DNA of 64,000 nucleotides from Anthoceros angustus (GCA_010909165.1 MU008196.1:650177-714176); one strand, 5' to 3'; shown: positions 44,590 through 58,920, numbered from the stretch's first letter. Made by a program: numbers and translations. The notes: generated by a model from the sequence alone, not told the origin.

Positions 44590-45660
44590 CATGTACCAGC
44601 AAATGCACCTGGACTTCATTTCAATAACAAATCAACTGCTTAGCCTTTAGCAAGTTTAGGGGATGTCAGGGATCTTGGCCCTCTTCAAAGCTGCCTTGGT
44701 ATTCACATTCAGCGAAATCGGGAGAAGAGGGTGCTTACCTCAACTTAGCCTAGATATCTCTTGGAGAGTGCAGGAGAAGCCTCGGACTCTGCCATGGGAT
44801 GCAAGGCTGCCAGCCACACCACTTCCAAGTGGGTTGAAGCTAAGTGAGAGAGATGTCTCCTCGTCTGTCTTTACAATCACGAGGATGACATGAGGAATGT
44901 ACCTTATCGATGCGGGCATTGGCAAAACCTTATCATCTATGCCGCCAACACTACACGCCACGAGGTAGCATTTTCCACAAGGGTTACATTGTTGCAAAGA
45001 TATTTGGAAAATCACAGATGCACTCCAATTTCGGACATGTGTCAAAAGAGTCTTTAGATATATGAAGAGGCACATCTAATAGAGGCATAGTATATGCACA
45101 CAAGGAGGGTGTAGCACCTGACCTGGAGGTTTACACAGGCATCGGATTGACTCAGTTGCTGGAGACATTGTGACACACTACTGCCGGGCCGTTACATAGT
45201 TGAGCTTTTGGTTAGGGCGGCCCTATTTGGCCGCGGTCGAGTAAGAAAAGCAAACCCAATGTAACAAGGCCTCCTCAAGTATGCAAAGGCTGAAAGGCTG
45301 CAGTGCTTACAGTGCTAGCTTGCAAAGGAGGTGATTTGGTTGAAGCTGCTCTTCTCAGAGCTTGGGATCCAATTACCAACCTGCATCACGATCAAAATGC
45401 ATACGGAACAGCGTGGCTCAATATCAAGTTAGCGTAAAACTGGGTGTTTCATTCAAGAACTAAACATGTTGCGCCTTTGGAGCATCGATACGAGAACCTG
45501 GCTAGTCGCAGCACAATTACTTTAGAATACGTCCCCACCCAAGGAAACCCATTAGATATTCTCACAAAAGCTCTAGGAAAGGAGCTACACGAAAAACATG
45601 TGAAGAGTTTAGGGCTAGGAGACTCCTCGGAGTTCCTAGGCCACAGCAAGTCCTCCTAAG
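44590..45660 (+). pseudogene. Second copia RT/RNase H remnant, copy B
   Basis: Counterpart of 19330-20300. The last frame (45444-45659) is better preserved than in A: TITLEYVPTQGNPLDILTKA, GKELHEKHVKSLGL, the normal RNase H C-terminus of a copia Pol. Confidence 0.8.
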
Positions 45661-46165
45661 CTCACATGGCTCTAGTAGCATGCACTAAAGCTATCAGAAG
45701 CATAGTCAGAGGAAACATATGTCTCTTTGGTGCGCATGGAAAGTGATCCATAGGTGGATGTTTCTGATGAGAATCACGACAAAACACACTTGCAAAGAGC
45801 ATTGTGGGATTGCATTAATTATAATAGAAAGTTTACAATGCCTTAAATAGGCGTGGTGGTGGCAACCACTTATTGTTGCAAACTACAAGTTGTTGTAACC
45901 ATAAGTAGTTACAACTATAAGTTGTTGTAAATAACTAACAACTAACTACCTAAGCAACTAATCCTTGTCCTAGGTATTAAATAATGTTAATAATGAATAG
46001 TGCCCTAAACCTTGTGTATTTCATCACTCCCACTCACTATGAAATAGGGGTGAAAACTAGCTTCAAAATGAGTCCTAATAGGCTAGTGGACTCCCACTAG
46101 GTAGGAAGTTAGAAGCTAATTCAGAAAAGCATAAAATATTAAGCTAATGAAATTGATTAACCTAA
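45661..46165. mobile_element. LTR-like non-coding interval, copy B
   Basis: Counterpart of 20301-20771, with the same AAGTTGTTGTAA repeats and TAGTGCCCTAAACCTTG. Confidence 0.4.
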
Positions 46166-47790
46166 TTAAGAATGAACTAAAGAAATTTTGGTGAAACAAA
46201 ATCAGTTTGAAAAATAAACTTAAGTGAATGTATGTATGTATGTCCCCATCCCTCCCCACCCCCCGCACATATAATAAGGAGGGGAGGGGAAGGGAAGAAC
46301 ATGGCGCTCACATAACCACCTTCGCTCCCTCCGTCACGTCCCATGGAATACGTACCGTTGCCATGGCTAAGTGGCGGGTAAGGGAGGTACGCTGCTGGCA
46401 AAGCCGCCGCACACGCCTGTGCTACGTTATGCACACGCCACAGTCGCACACACGCTGCCGCCGCCCCATACAGAGTGATGGCATGGGGGCGTGGGATTGG
46501 CTGCCAGCACACTTGAGGAGTCGTGCACGCCAATCTCTTGCAAATTGCCTGCAACCAAGAAATTTCAAAGAAATTTGTCCCCTCTGACCTGCAATCTGGA
46601 GAAGGGGCAGCCCAGGAGGCTCCCACTTGGGAGGACGCCCTGCTGTATGATGGTGCTGCCATAAATTGCTGGTCCGGAAGTGTGATGCAGGCAGACGATT
46701 GGAGAAATCGTCGGTGGAAAGATTCCTGTAGTCGGCGGAGCCATGCTGATGCTCGATGGAGTGGTCGATGGAACCAATATGAAGCTGGTGGAAATGAAAA
46801 GAGCCAATCAGTTGCTCAAAAATTGTCGAGAGGATGCAGGACTCCGCCGCCATCGCCGGTGTATACGCCATCTGGTCCTATGTGTATGCCCATTCATGTT
46901 TATCTCTCCTCCTCAGACTCGGAGAATGATGATCCTGCAGAGAATAGAAGATCCAAATCCCCATATTGTAGAACAAGCGACGATGAATGTCATCAGAGGC
47001 ACCAAAGATGGGTCGAGGGCCTACCGCTAAGGAAGCCCATCTCGCAGTACGTGGTGCGCAGAGATATCGTGGGCGTATGTTGAACACAATCAAGAAATGG
47101 CTAAATATGCAGCTAGTACGATGTCCTAGATCCGTTTCTAATATCGCAAACAACTTATTAATGTCAAAATAAATAGATGCTGGATGCGTGATATGAGCAG
47201 AGGATGATGGAAATGTAAGCACAGGAGAGGATGGATAAAGGGTATCCAAGAGAAAATTGGAAGAAAGAAAATAATCAAGGTGAGAGTAAGAAGTTATGGT
47301 AACTCTAATATCAAAATTAAAGTTTTATGTGATATGGAAAACTAAAGCATGATTATTGTGATTAGGTAAGGAGAAGTCGTGTGGCATTAGAGGATTAGTT
47401 CAGTCCCTCACGAGACCTAATAAAGGCTAGAAAGGACAAGTATGACATACCCGAGGTAGTATTGCCAACAATTACCCTAATCGAATGTACCTAATCTATC
47501 CCGGGATATAGAGAATGCAGAGCACCTTTAAGAATATGTATGCTAGGAAACGGGAATCCATATGGTGTGGATTACAGAGCCAAGGTAAGGAGTACATGGG
47601 CCATGTGAAGCGCACATATTGTGAGTATGAACAAAACTAAAAGTTAGTAAAAGTATGTGAATTTTTAAACTTAAATACTAAAATTGATCAGTTCAATGTG
47701 GCACTTCAAATGAGGAAGAGATGACATATGCAGAAGATTCTCTAGAGATAGATAATGAACTGAATTATTTAGACAAAATACTAGACCTCT
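46166..47790 (+). pseudogene. Unrecognised exon/intron-like gene segment, copy B
   Basis: Single-copy version. Well preserved: WKDSCSRRSHADARWSGRWN, YEAGGNEKSQ and PPPSPVYTPSGPMCMPIHVY with YLSSSDSENDDPAENRRSKS in the frame 46523-47083. The GTGAGAG donor (47280) and GTGATTAG acceptor (about 47367) and the GATCAG acceptor (47691) are retained. The final block VQCGTSNEEEMTYAEDSLEI to KILDL and stop is uninterrupted. Family unknown. Confidence 0.5.
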
Positions 47791-47879
47791 AGAAAAATGA
47801 AGGTAGATTTAGGATGATTTGGGCTTGATGTCTAAGACCCCTAAACTCTTCATATGCTTGCTATGTAAATCTCTTCCTA

Positions 47880-48560
47880 CCTCACACAACTATACTCCTC
47901 CAAGGATGTTATGAGTTTGATGACTGCTACTCGTAACTTCCATAACCTTAAGATGAGGGAATCTGACACCATCGAACATCATATTAGTTCATTTCGCATG
48001 GCAAGATCCCAACTTGAAGCTGCTTCCAATTCCAAACTCTACGAGTTATCGTGTTTTTTTGCATTATTATCCTCCCTTCCATCCTCCTATAGATCATTTG
48101 TGACAACTCAAAATGCTGTATTAAGAACAGCCCAAAAGAATATGGACAAGTATGGTACGCCAGATACTTTGGACATAAGTGTAAATGAGTTGATTGGAGC
48201 ATTGATACAGGAGGAGTCAAGTCGACGTCATGACTCCCGATCTAGCCGGCAGCAAGTGATGTACACTAGAAGAGGCACCGGAAGAGGTCGCGGTTGAGGC
48301 CGCGCCAAAGGACCTCCTTCTATTAGGACTGCCAATTCCTCACCCAGCTTTCACAATGGAGCTTCTTCGTCTTCTTCCACACCTGCAAGAGGTATCAAGA
48401 AGACGGGCACTATTTGCAGTTGGTGCAGAATACCAAATCACATGGAGAAGGATCAGAGAAGAAGAGTGGTGAGCCAAGGAAAGAGGTATCACTGTGCGAC
48501 ATGTTGGCCGTGAAGAAACCCTCTTCATCAACTCCTCAAGCACTTCACAAGATGCTTTTG
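47880..48560 (+). pseudogene. Copia Gag C-terminal half, copy B
   Basis: The longest intact gag stretch (47911-48297) reads MSLMTATRNFHNLKMRESDT, FRMARSQLEAASNSKLYELS, SSLPSSYRSFVTTQNAVL, TLDISVNELIGALIQEESS and an RGTGRGRG tail. The zinc knuckle begins at 48415 (CSWCRIPNHMEKD), but the last Cys is lost where copy A has GACTGC and B has GATC. Confidence 0.85.
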
Positions 48561-49300
48561 GCCTCATCCAAGCCTTCTAATCTTTACTAATACTTGGATA
48601 GTGGAGCTAACTCACACATCTGTCATAACAAAAACTCTTTTGAGTCTTATTCCCCAACTGCTGCAACGGGTTTGTTCTTTTGGGAGATGATCACAACCTC
48701 CCAATAATTGGCGAGGGCTTGTTATCGATGTTCTGCTGTGCGACTTCCACTTATGTCATGTCCTTCATGTACCAGCCATGTGTAAAAATCTAGTCTTTGC
48801 CTCTAGTTTGTGTCACGACCATACTATGCAAGTCACACTCTCGGAGATAGTTCATTTCTTTTTTGTTCTCCAATTAAGTCACATGTCATCCGCCTTAGGC
48901 ACAGGAGGATGGGCTATATAGACTTTCAACCCAAGTGGGTCGCAGACACATTCCAAAACGTGGGCCCCTGTCACTCCACTGCATCAGCCATACCATGTTA
49001 TGGCATTGTCGCCTTGGTCATCCCAATAGCCAAAAATTAATACAAATGTCTAAGGCATGACACCTCTATAGATCACCCTGCCTGCCTCACATACAACACC
49101 TTCCTTGGTGTGAGCTTCCTAGCATATTGCCGACATCAAGCTCCTCGAACATCTCCTCCTGTAGGGCTACATCACCTCTCGAGCTTGTTCACATTACATA
49201 TTGTGGCCCTATCTCTACACCTTCTTCGCAGTAGCGTATATTTTTGACCTTCATTGACGACTACTCCCGCTCACTTTACTTATATCCTCAATCACAAGGT
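48561..49300 (+). pseudogene. Copia protease and integrase remnant, copy B
   Basis: YLDSGANSHICHNKNSFESY near 48590-48650; HRRMGYIDFQPKWVADTF (48810-49040 frame); integrase FIDDYSR block near 49250. As in copy A the RT is missing. Confidence 0.7.
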
Positions 49301-49650
49301 GATACTTATCATTTTTAAGGATTATATGGCACAGAGATTACCAGAGTTAAGAATGTCACACCCGTGACAACTTACGACACAAGTGTGAACGCAATATTCC
49401 CCGCGCTTAGTTCACGTAGCTAGGTAATTCGGTTTAGTATTATCCCTAATAAATGCCGAGATAATTCAACATAAAGGCGCGTAGTTGAGCCCGTCCAGTA
49501 TAGTTAGTCAACCCGCTCGGCAGAACGGCTTGGACGCGGCCGTTTGACCCGAATCGGATCGTACAAGAGACATCCCGAAGATCGAACAAGCGGCCAATTT
49601 CCTCCGATCGAGTCTCGCTCAAGCCTCGCTGCAGTCGGTCTGCGGACATT

Positions 49651-49662
49651 TGGTATCGAAAT
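49651..49662 (+). promoter_or_regulatory. Degenerate primer-binding site of the gypsy-type element, copy B
   Basis: TGGTATCGAAAT; decayed counterpart of 26173. The preceding leader is shared with copy A. Confidence 0.45.
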
Positions 49663-49669
49663 TATTTAT

Positions 49670-51196
49670 CCACCGCTGGAGCAGTAGGTTGCCAAAGAAT
49701 GGACGCTGGATTCCGGCGGGGCCTGTGGAGAAACTCCACGAAATTGTGCTCCAAACCCCTAAGTCAATCGCGGAGGCCCGCGGAGCGATGAAGAACGGCC
49801 GCTGAAGGGATTGGTGACCGGTCCAGGAGAGGACGCACCACGCCTCTGATGGAGGGACGCCTCCGATGCGTAACCTAGGACAGAGCATAGAGAGACGCCC
49901 GGTCAAGAGAGGCGCAGGGAGAAATTGCTGCCGAGTAGCAAGAGCGCGAGTTGGGAGTCGCTGTTTCACCGGTGCACGGTCGGGAGGGACACGCCAAGTC
50001 GTGGATTATGGCAACCTAACCCGCACCATCGCCGGCCGGCCCCGGAAATGAGGAAGCATCCAGATCCTACATCGAAGAGAGGTGGACAGCAGCGAATGTG
50101 AAAAGACGTCTCCGGAACGAGAAGGGACAACGCAACCCAACTTGTTGCACACCGTGCAAGAACGCATAGTCAGTGTGGAGCAATCCTGTGAAGAAATCTC
50201 GGGAAGTTTAGAAACGCAGGGCAAGAAATTGCGAGAGGTGGAAACAGCGATCAGTCGAGTAGAAGCAAACCTGGAGGAAAACCAGGCCCACTCGAACGCC
50301 AGCTTGAGGGCGCCCCACAAAGCTACTGGGACAATCTGAGTCACCCCTGCCCCAACCTCGCCTCCCACCCACCGGCCACCCAAGGTCATCCATGCCCGAC
50401 CGTGAACAACACTCCACACCCGCCTCACCTTCATACCAAAGTCTAATGAGAGCGAGGAAAAGCGCCAAGACCCGGCAGACACACCGCGGCCACTCATGAC
50501 CGGCCTCCGGGGCCAGTGTGATGGCGAAGCGCTGAGGAAGCTTTTGGTCGAGTTGTTACCTGGAGAGAAAGATAACCAAGAGATCAAGTATAAGAAGGCT
50601 ACAACTCATGCGTATTTAAAATCGGGAGTCACAACGGTAAAGATGAAGATTACCAACGAGGAGAGGAAGGTGAACTCTCGCTCAAGTCCCGTGCCCGCTT
50701 GGATCGGATCTCGCAGAGGAAGATTAAACATCCACCTTGACGGATTGCAGGACGCAGCCGCCTATGATTGATCGATAAGACGAAAGATACCGCGCTCAAG
50801 GAGAAAGACGACCATCGAGAATTCGGCTTTTGCACCATGTCCTCGAAGGGTACGTGATATCGATTGTGGCGGCAAGAGTAAACGATGTGAGCTCTGGGAT
50901 GGAGGAACCCATCCACTCGTGGACCCCTGCTCTACAATGCAGAACAATTCCTACCCATCAACCACCTAAGGACCTATATCAAGAGTTTCGAGACTATCTC
51001 CCAACAAGGTACCATTCAAGATGCCATGACTTTCGTACCACCGATATGCAAGGTCTTGACGTAAGAGCAGAAATCAAGAAATTCGCCGATGGCCTACCAC
51101 GATTTATAGGAGATGCATGACGCTCATCAGAACGAACCCCCACCGGTGGAGGCAATGAAAGTCGTAAGGAATTACGGAGTCAACAAATATAAGTAT
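49670..51196 (+). pseudogene. Gypsy-type gag remnant, 5' part, copy B
   Basis: Better preserved coiled-coil-like frame at 50082-50339 (NLLHTVQERIVSVEQSCEEI, KKLREVETAISRVEANLEEN). Further blocks: EALRKLLVELLPGEKDNQEI, VTTVKMKITNEERKVN and DVRAEIKKFADGLPRF (50830-51120). Interrupted at the AGTAT site (51192-51196) by the minus-strand copia, then resumes at 60489. Confidence 0.7.
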
Positions 51197-51435
51197 TGAA
51201 GGATCGTGGCACATGATGGTGGAAAGAGGAGAGGAGAGGAGGAGGCAACTCTCACATTGAGATGAGGCTTGGAGGGTATTTATACCTCCAATAGGGCTCC
51301 TAGGAAGCTCCACAAGAAGCCCCTAGGAAGGAGCACAAGAAGCTTCCTAGTGATTAAGCTAAACTAATGATACTTAATCGACACCTAACTTAGACTAAGT
51401 GTATTCTAAGTACATTGGGCTTTAATACCCTTACA
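51197..51435 (-). repeat. 3' LTR of the minus-strand copia, copy B
   Basis: 239 bp, starting TGAAGG and ending TTACA on the plus strand. Compared with the other three LTR copies it lacks several short pieces (for example GTGTAA before CTCTCAC) but shows few substitutions. Confidence 0.88.
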
Positions 51436-53499
51436 ACCTCCCACTTAAAGGCCAATTTACCTTCAGAGAATGGACTACTCATGCCCACTGTCCGAGCTTG
51501 TGCAAATTGCTGTAGAGAGTCCCTTGGTAAGAATATCTCAGGTTCGGGCCGGTGAACCTTGACAAGTTGTACCCTCTTGTCATCCAACACCTCTCGAATG
51601 AAGTGATACTTCACATCCACATGTTTAGTCTTCGCATGAAACACTGGATTCTTTGCCAATTGGATAGCACGCTATCACAATGCAACACCGGCACTCAACC
51701 TTGATCCCCAAGTCTCCCACTAAACGAAAAGCCATATGGCTTCCTTGCAAGCCTCTTGTCGCAACATACTCGGCCTCGTGGTAGATAGCGAATGCACGAT
51801 CGCAAACGAGATCGCCATGAGACCGCCTCCAAAGGCACATGAAGACATAACTCGATGTGGACCTCCTTTGTCCATATCCTCGTGATAATCAGATCCGTGT
51901 ACCCAACCACACATGCATCTTCACTACCAAAACATATGCACAAAGCTTTTGTACCATTCAGATACCTCATAACTCCTTTTATCGCCTCCCAATGCTTCTT
52001 GCCGTGGTTTGACATAAACTCGCTAACCACTCCCACCGCAAAGGCAATGTCGTGACGTAGCAATCATTGCATACATCAAACTCCCTACATGATGAGTATG
52101 GGACCTTCTCCATTTCAGCTTTGTCCTCCTCGTAGCTTGGGCAATCCGCTTGAAAGTTTCACATATGGAGGCAATGGAGTACCCAATGGCTTCCCTTCCA
52201 TGTTGAAACGTTGAAGCACCTCTTAATGTATTCCGTCTCGAGACAAATAAAGCGACGCTTATGTCTGCTCCGACGAACACGCATGCCAAGTATATGGCTC
52301 GCCTCCCAAGTCTGCTATTTCAAAGTGAGCATTCAACTTTGACTTCAACAAATCTCATCAAGATCGCTCCAAAGAATTAGCATATCATCCACATAGAGGA
52401 TCAAAATGAGCAAGCTTTGATCCTTAGCTTGCTTTCAGATAGAGGCAATGATCCTCATCGCCACGCTTGTAGCCTTGAGAAAGCATAAATGAGTGGAACT
52501 TGTGATACCACCTGCCGTTTCAAACCATAAAGGCTCTTCCATAACTCGCACACCGATTCTCTTTGCCCTTCTCAACAAAACCTTCCGTTGCGTGCATGTA
52601 GACTCTCTTGAAGGTCACCATGCAAGAATGCCGCTCATCCATCCGCATAAGTTCCATATCATTCCCGCAACCAAAGCAAGAACACATCGCAGTTGTCATT
52701 TTGACTCGTGAGAAAATCTCATCAAAGTCAATGCCGTTGTTGCTTGAAACCCTTAGCAACCAATCGTGCCTTGTACTTTGGTTTGCCATCAAGCGGTATG
52801 ACCTTCATCTTGTACACCCATTTGTACCTCTTTTATCCTAGGCAACAACCAACTCCCAAGTTTGGTTCTTATGCAGCAATTCATTTCGATCGCATGGCCT
52901 TCTCCCACTTCTTGTTGCTCATTGACATGGCCTCTTTGTAAGAAGAGGGTTCCCCACAACTGTCAAGATGACATAATCCGTAGATGGATCATACCGCCGT
53001 GAGGTCGTAATCCGCCGACCTACGGCACTGTGCACCTCTATAGGTGCTTGTTCGACTCTGGTTCATCTATCGGTGGAGGAATGTGCTCCTGACATTACCA
53101 CGTATCAACCCCGCCATGATGATCATGTCCATCTTCTTGAAGATCACCCTTCGCACCTCCACAGCTTGGAGTAGGCTTCCTGTGCATCTTGTTCTCATTG
53201 AAGAACACGTTAGTACGAACAACCTTTCTAGCCTCGATCCCACAAACGGTATCCCATCTCACCTAATCACCATAGCCAAGAAAATACATTTCTTGGACTT
53301 AGGTGCCAACTTGTCCCGAAACTCTTTTGGAACATGGCAAGATGCCTCACCCAAACACTGCAGATGCTTGTAGGATGGTTTCTTTCCGCACTATAGCTCC
53401 TCGAACCCCGCTCATCAACAAATTTTATTAGGAGATCTCGTTAATAAGATGAACTGCAGAGACATCGCTCGCCCAAAACCCATTAGGCAATCCGTAGTT

Positions 53500-56400
53500 T
53501 GACAACAAACTACGATCCTCTCCGAATGGTTCGTTTCATCCGCCGCCCACACCATTTTGTGAGGAGTATATGTGGGAGATCGGGCTTCCAGAGATTCATC
53601 CTCTAGCTGGCCACACTTATCCCACTGTGCTCAGACGCTTGGGTTTCGTCCCATGAGACTTGCGAACGGTCGGATCTTGAGAACCTGCCACACGCAGCTA
53701 CACACTACCTCGGCCTTCTAAACAAGCAAGGCGCCTCTCACGCTCCCTCTACAGCTACACCGCCTTGACCGCTCGTAAATTCACCCACGCCTACCTACAC
53801 ACCCCCCATTGAGGTCCACACCCCACGGCAAGAGGTCAACAGTTACACGAGGGGACCCCTACGCTGCAACGCGACTTCACCACCCCGTGATCTTCCACTA
53901 TTCCCCCATCGCCTTCCCACAATTGGCACATCGTCAACCACCAACTCCGATAGCAGGCTGGCCCCCTGCTCGCTCCTCAGACCTACAACCAACAACAAAC
54001 AATTGTAGGGCCTACCCCTCCTACCACTTGTAGGAGAGTTGTAGGAGATCTAGTGCACCAGGCCAAGACACCCTCATTCCTAGTGGGAGGAGACACCCTA
54101 TCCCAACGCACGCAGGGCGCATCCTACCACGGTAGTCGCACCGGGCGCAAATTACCTCGCCCTAGTTCAAGGCCTCCAACTTCCCGGCGCCCAACTACAA
54201 CATGGCGCCCACAAAACTCCACACCTGGCAAGCAGCCACTTACACCTCCGCTCCGCTCCATCGATCTCCGCCTCCCGGACCTACAACGACATCCCATGAG
54301 GTCCCACCCCTGGTAGGTCCACGCCCACGCATAGGGACCCCTACGCAGCGCGACTTCTCCACCCCGTGATTTTTGAGACCTTAGCCCAGCCCCTCGGTTT
54401 GGTGCATTTGGGACCCCTCCCTTAGGCTCGACTTGGGCCTTCTTCTTACTCCTAATCTCTACCTACTCCTCTACTCAACATTCATCCACATTCTCTCCTC
54501 AACACTCACCTCAACTCAACTCCTCATCCTCCTAATCTAACCTTACTTCAAGCTCACTGCCCTAGCTCGCCCTTACGGCACAACCGCCTGGGTCCGCCAC
54601 AAGCCAACAAGTTCTTCCTTGGGGTTGCTATGAGTTTGCACTGAGACGAGAACCTCCGTGGAGTCTTTCCTGTAGTCTACCCTCAAGCCGAGAGTTCCTT
54701 GGGCATCGCCACACCCAAAGCAAAGCAATTTCACAAAGAACCATTCACAAGGGGAGCAACTGCAGAGGCGCCCGCAGGCGAGCTCCGCCAAGCACTCCGA
54801 CCACCGCAAACTCCCTCTCTACCGAGACGCTTAGCTTGCACGAAATTCCTTCACAAGGAGCAAAGGACTCATGAGTTTGGGAGCGCAAGACGCGATAATT
54901 TTACTTCACAAGCTCCTCCTTTATAGGGAGGTCCTCACATACCTCCCTCGCGCCCTCTGCACCGCCTCACTCCTTATTTTAGTGTATCCTGACTTTAAGT
55001 TCGACATCCAAGCATCTTGGGTAAAATTCTATTCTAGCAAACTCACCTATGTGAGCCTTAATGGCTCTCCAACATTCCTATCTAGCTAGTCAACACCCCT
55101 CGGGTTGACAAGCATTAATGCCTCTGTCCTCCTCTAAAGAAAAGTCTCCCCAAGCAATGAGCCCACACCAAGCTACCACCAACCCTTCAATTACCCTCTA
55201 GATGTCGACCGCCTGGTGATCCCACGGATGTAGGGCCACCCTCTACACCTCCCTAACTCCTAGAGGGTCACTTCTTATGGCCCTACCGCCTCCACGCCTC
55301 CACCGCAAGAAGGTCTCCCGTGAGCGGATCTTGCTCCATGCCTTCCTCTTCCTCCTCCGAGTCATCCTCTACGGCCTTCCATACCTGTTGGGCATGGATC
55401 TGCATCCCTATTCCCCTCCTCAAGTTCCTCTTCCCCGGCTCCCTAGCAACCAACTTGCCCTTCTTAGGTGCGCTTTCACCATCTTGTACCTTCAAAATAA
55501 TCGCACAAACAAGACAAGCGCACGCCCATGCTGCTTTCCACCTAGTTGTCACCTCGTCTACACACAATTGCAAGATTTCTTCACTGCCACACAAAATCCA
55601 CCAAGAGAGCAACTTCCCTTTCCACTTACTTCCTCTTCACTCCACGTCCCACCTAGCTCAAACTTGATGTCCTCACAACATACTCCTTATGCGCCCAAAT
55701 CCCTCACTTGCAAGGTCCTAGGCACAAAAATTCAGCGCCTTGCCCTCTTCACGTGTGCTTCAAATCTTCACACACAACTCCTTATGCACGCACACCTCCT
55801 TCTCCTTGCACACACGGGCACCTGCTCACCAAGTCCTTGCTCTAGCTTTCTGCATGCACAAGCTCTCCGATTCCTCGAGCTTCCTAGGTGCCACTCCTAC
55901 ACACCCGCTTGCATGGCCTTTGGTAGTGAGAAACTCCTTGATATACCCTGATTCCTGCCATGTGGCACTATTTCCAGCCCCGCCTCCAGGAGCTCGCCCC
56001 ATAAGACCCCCACATCAGTAGCACTCATCCATTCACCTACCCACTCGCCACGAGGGAGACCTCACTACGGTGGGAGACACTCATCCTACCCATCTACCTA
56101 CCTAACTAATGCCCGTAGGAGCCCGCCACCCTACATCCTACCCATGTAGGCCACCTGTCACCCCACATACTACCCGTGATCTCCCCTACTTGTTCTACCC
56201 ACTATCCCCACTTATGGACTGTTCCCACCCATACATCTACATGGTAGGGACGCCCCACTACTACCTACACCCACCCTCCAGCCACCTCACCCCACATACC
56301 CCTGTGCACCCTCCCTCCCTGTAGGGTCCATGCCCACGTCCACCCCACCCCACACCTCCTTCTCATGAGGGTGCACCTCCACCTCCCTACTCATGTGAGA

Positions 56401-57640
56401 CCTCACCCTACACGTGCACCTCCTCCACCCCTACCCATTCTTGTAGGGCCACTACCTACACCCCGTAGGGATGCACCTCCTCCATGGGGGAGTGCCATGC
56501 CCCACGTCCACTACCCTACACCTCCCTTGAGGGTGCACACCAAACACTCCAATTAGCTCTCATGTGACCGCAAATATAATAAGCACACCTCACACAAAGG
56601 TGCCCCATCTATCTCCAATTAGCTCTCATGTGACTTCAAATATAATAAGTTGAAACACCTCACACAAAAGGTGCCCCATCTCAAGATCGATCCACCCTAG
56701 GACGCTTAACTGGAGTTCTTACACTTCATTGTCCAACACACCCAATTGGCTTGTGCACAACACTCAACTTGAATAAAACTTATTCCCCGTGAACTCCTCA
56801 CGCCTCACAACATCTCGTATCAACCTCCTTATACCATTTCTCCTCGCCACCACAACGGCCTCCCTTCACTTTGACTTGCAGCCACCGCAAATTCCGCCAT
56901 CATGATGCACACCGTGTGGATCCTTCACCATGTTGCACCCACCGCAACCGCCTTCCTATGGTTTGGCCACACCCCATCTTGCACAAATTCAGCCGTGAGT
57001 GCTCTACCACGGCCTTTCCTAGTTCAACACACGGCCATCCTCACATCGTGACTCCATTGAGAGCACTTCCATGTGCCTTGACCGCCCATGGCCTCCTCTT
57101 GCAACCCTTGTGGCTGCTCACCTCAACATGAGCCCTCGCCCCATCCTTGCACCGATTGCCGCTCCTCTCTCGCATGCCGAGCTCCCAACCTAGAGCCCCG
57201 CAGCATCCCACAATTCCACCATTACTGCACTTGGCCCATCTTCCAAAGAACCCTTGCCACACATCTCTACCTAGCACCTCCCATCGCAAATCTCAGCAAT
57301 ATGAGCACCGCCCATGTCTCACTTCTTCCACATGTGGCAAATTACTTTCCCCTCAAACTTGGTGGTGGTCCCCACACCGTGCCTTGCCTCGCAAGCCTAT
57401 CAACTACTGCAAAGAACCTCAAGCTACCTTGGCTTAATTGCCTTCACCCTTTTCCCACTGGTAGGAGCTACCCTATCACTGGTAGGTCATCAAAACGCTA
57501 GCTAGGCTTACCCACAGCAGGACATTCTCCCACCCATACCTACGGGGTAGGAGTTCTCCACTTAGCCTACCGTAGGAGTTTCTCCCACGGTGGTAGGATA
57601 CCACCACGTAGGACATCTCCCACCGCTCACATATGTCTCC
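53500..57640. mobile_element. C-rich block interrupting the copia integrase, copy B
   Basis: Counterpart of 29990-34130, collinear with it and carrying the same degenerate CCCTACACC array (56020-56540) and palindromic CCTACC array (57455-57630). No recognised coding sequence. Confidence 0.5.
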
Positions 57641-58920
57641 TACCCTCCTCACTAGAAGGTCATTTCGATCCGCTTTTTTCCCTAAGTATCCTCTCGCCTT
57701 CCCGACAAGATCCTACAAATTTCAATCGAACAAAAACATTTCGTGACATGTTTCCACCAAACCATTTCTATCAAAAGCAATCGGACTTCAAAAACAACTC
57801 ACTTAAACCAGTTGCCCAAACTTTATGCTCCACAAGATATTTATCGCAATTAATTCTCTTTGATTCCCTTGGAATCACAGAATGACCGGAAAGCTTTCAA
57901 ACATACTCTCCACCATTATCCGCCCAGACACTTCAATCGGCCGATCGATTCTCTACAAGGGTGACAAATTTCAAACACCGCCGTAACTTCATCATCCTTT
58001 TTCCTCAAAGGATAAACCCACTGCGTGAGAAATCATCTATGAAAGTGACAAAATAAGAGGCACCGCCTAATGAGAGTATAGGTCCACATACATCATCGCG
58101 AACCAACTCAAGAGGTTTACTCTACTTTACCTCTTGTTCGATGTGATGATTTTGTCTGCTTCCCATATAAACAAAGGCTCACACATCGAGAGATCAGAAG
58201 AACAGGATATAACCGTAATCTAGATAAAACCTTCATTCCCTTCCGAGACATATGTCCTAACCGCAATGCCACAAGGAAACATTGCCACATGCATCACATG
58301 ATCTTTGATGAACCGGTGAGTACAAAGTGCCACACTTCGATCCACGAGCTAACACAGAGAACCTTTGAGATCTTCCAAGAGTGATCCCCAAACCAAAGTG
58401 GTAACCAAAGATCATCCAACCGTCTCGCGCTAATCATGCTCTTTGTCAACTTCGAACATGCCTAACGCCCTTCAAGATGAATGAAGATCCGTTGTCAAAC
58501 TTGAGTTGCACATCACCCACGCCGCGATCCGGCATGCATAGTTATTTCCAAGCCTAACGATCCTTTCCTTGTAGCATCATACGCGTAAACCACTCTCGAG
58601 GAGTAAAAAAGATGCACAGTCAATTATCCAATTGCGTAATAAATGACTATCCACTACCGTTAATTGTGCAAGATTCAAGTAAGAAGAGATAAGGACATCT
58701 CCGCCTCAACAGTAGTTTAACTCTTCCAACCTCGATGACGTCGCCTTGTCGCCCCGCTTCTTCTTTCCTTGGTCCTTTTGAACTTCTCGCACTCTTTGAA
58801 GTGACCCTTTGTGACAATAGTGACACTCCACATTCTTGTTACTACTTAGATTTGCTACGAGAGAAGCTTCCGTCCGCTGTTTCCCCTTCAGGACCTCCTC
58901 TCACTATGAGGGCATCGGAA
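57640..58920 (-). pseudogene. Copia integrase, protease and zinc-knuckle remnants, copy B
   Basis: Minus-strand counterparts of 34190-35310, recognisable by near-identical DNA (for example CGATGTGATGATTTTGTCTG at 58139 and GACAATAGTGACACTCCAC at 58813). No frame longer than a short block survives. Confidence 0.65.
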
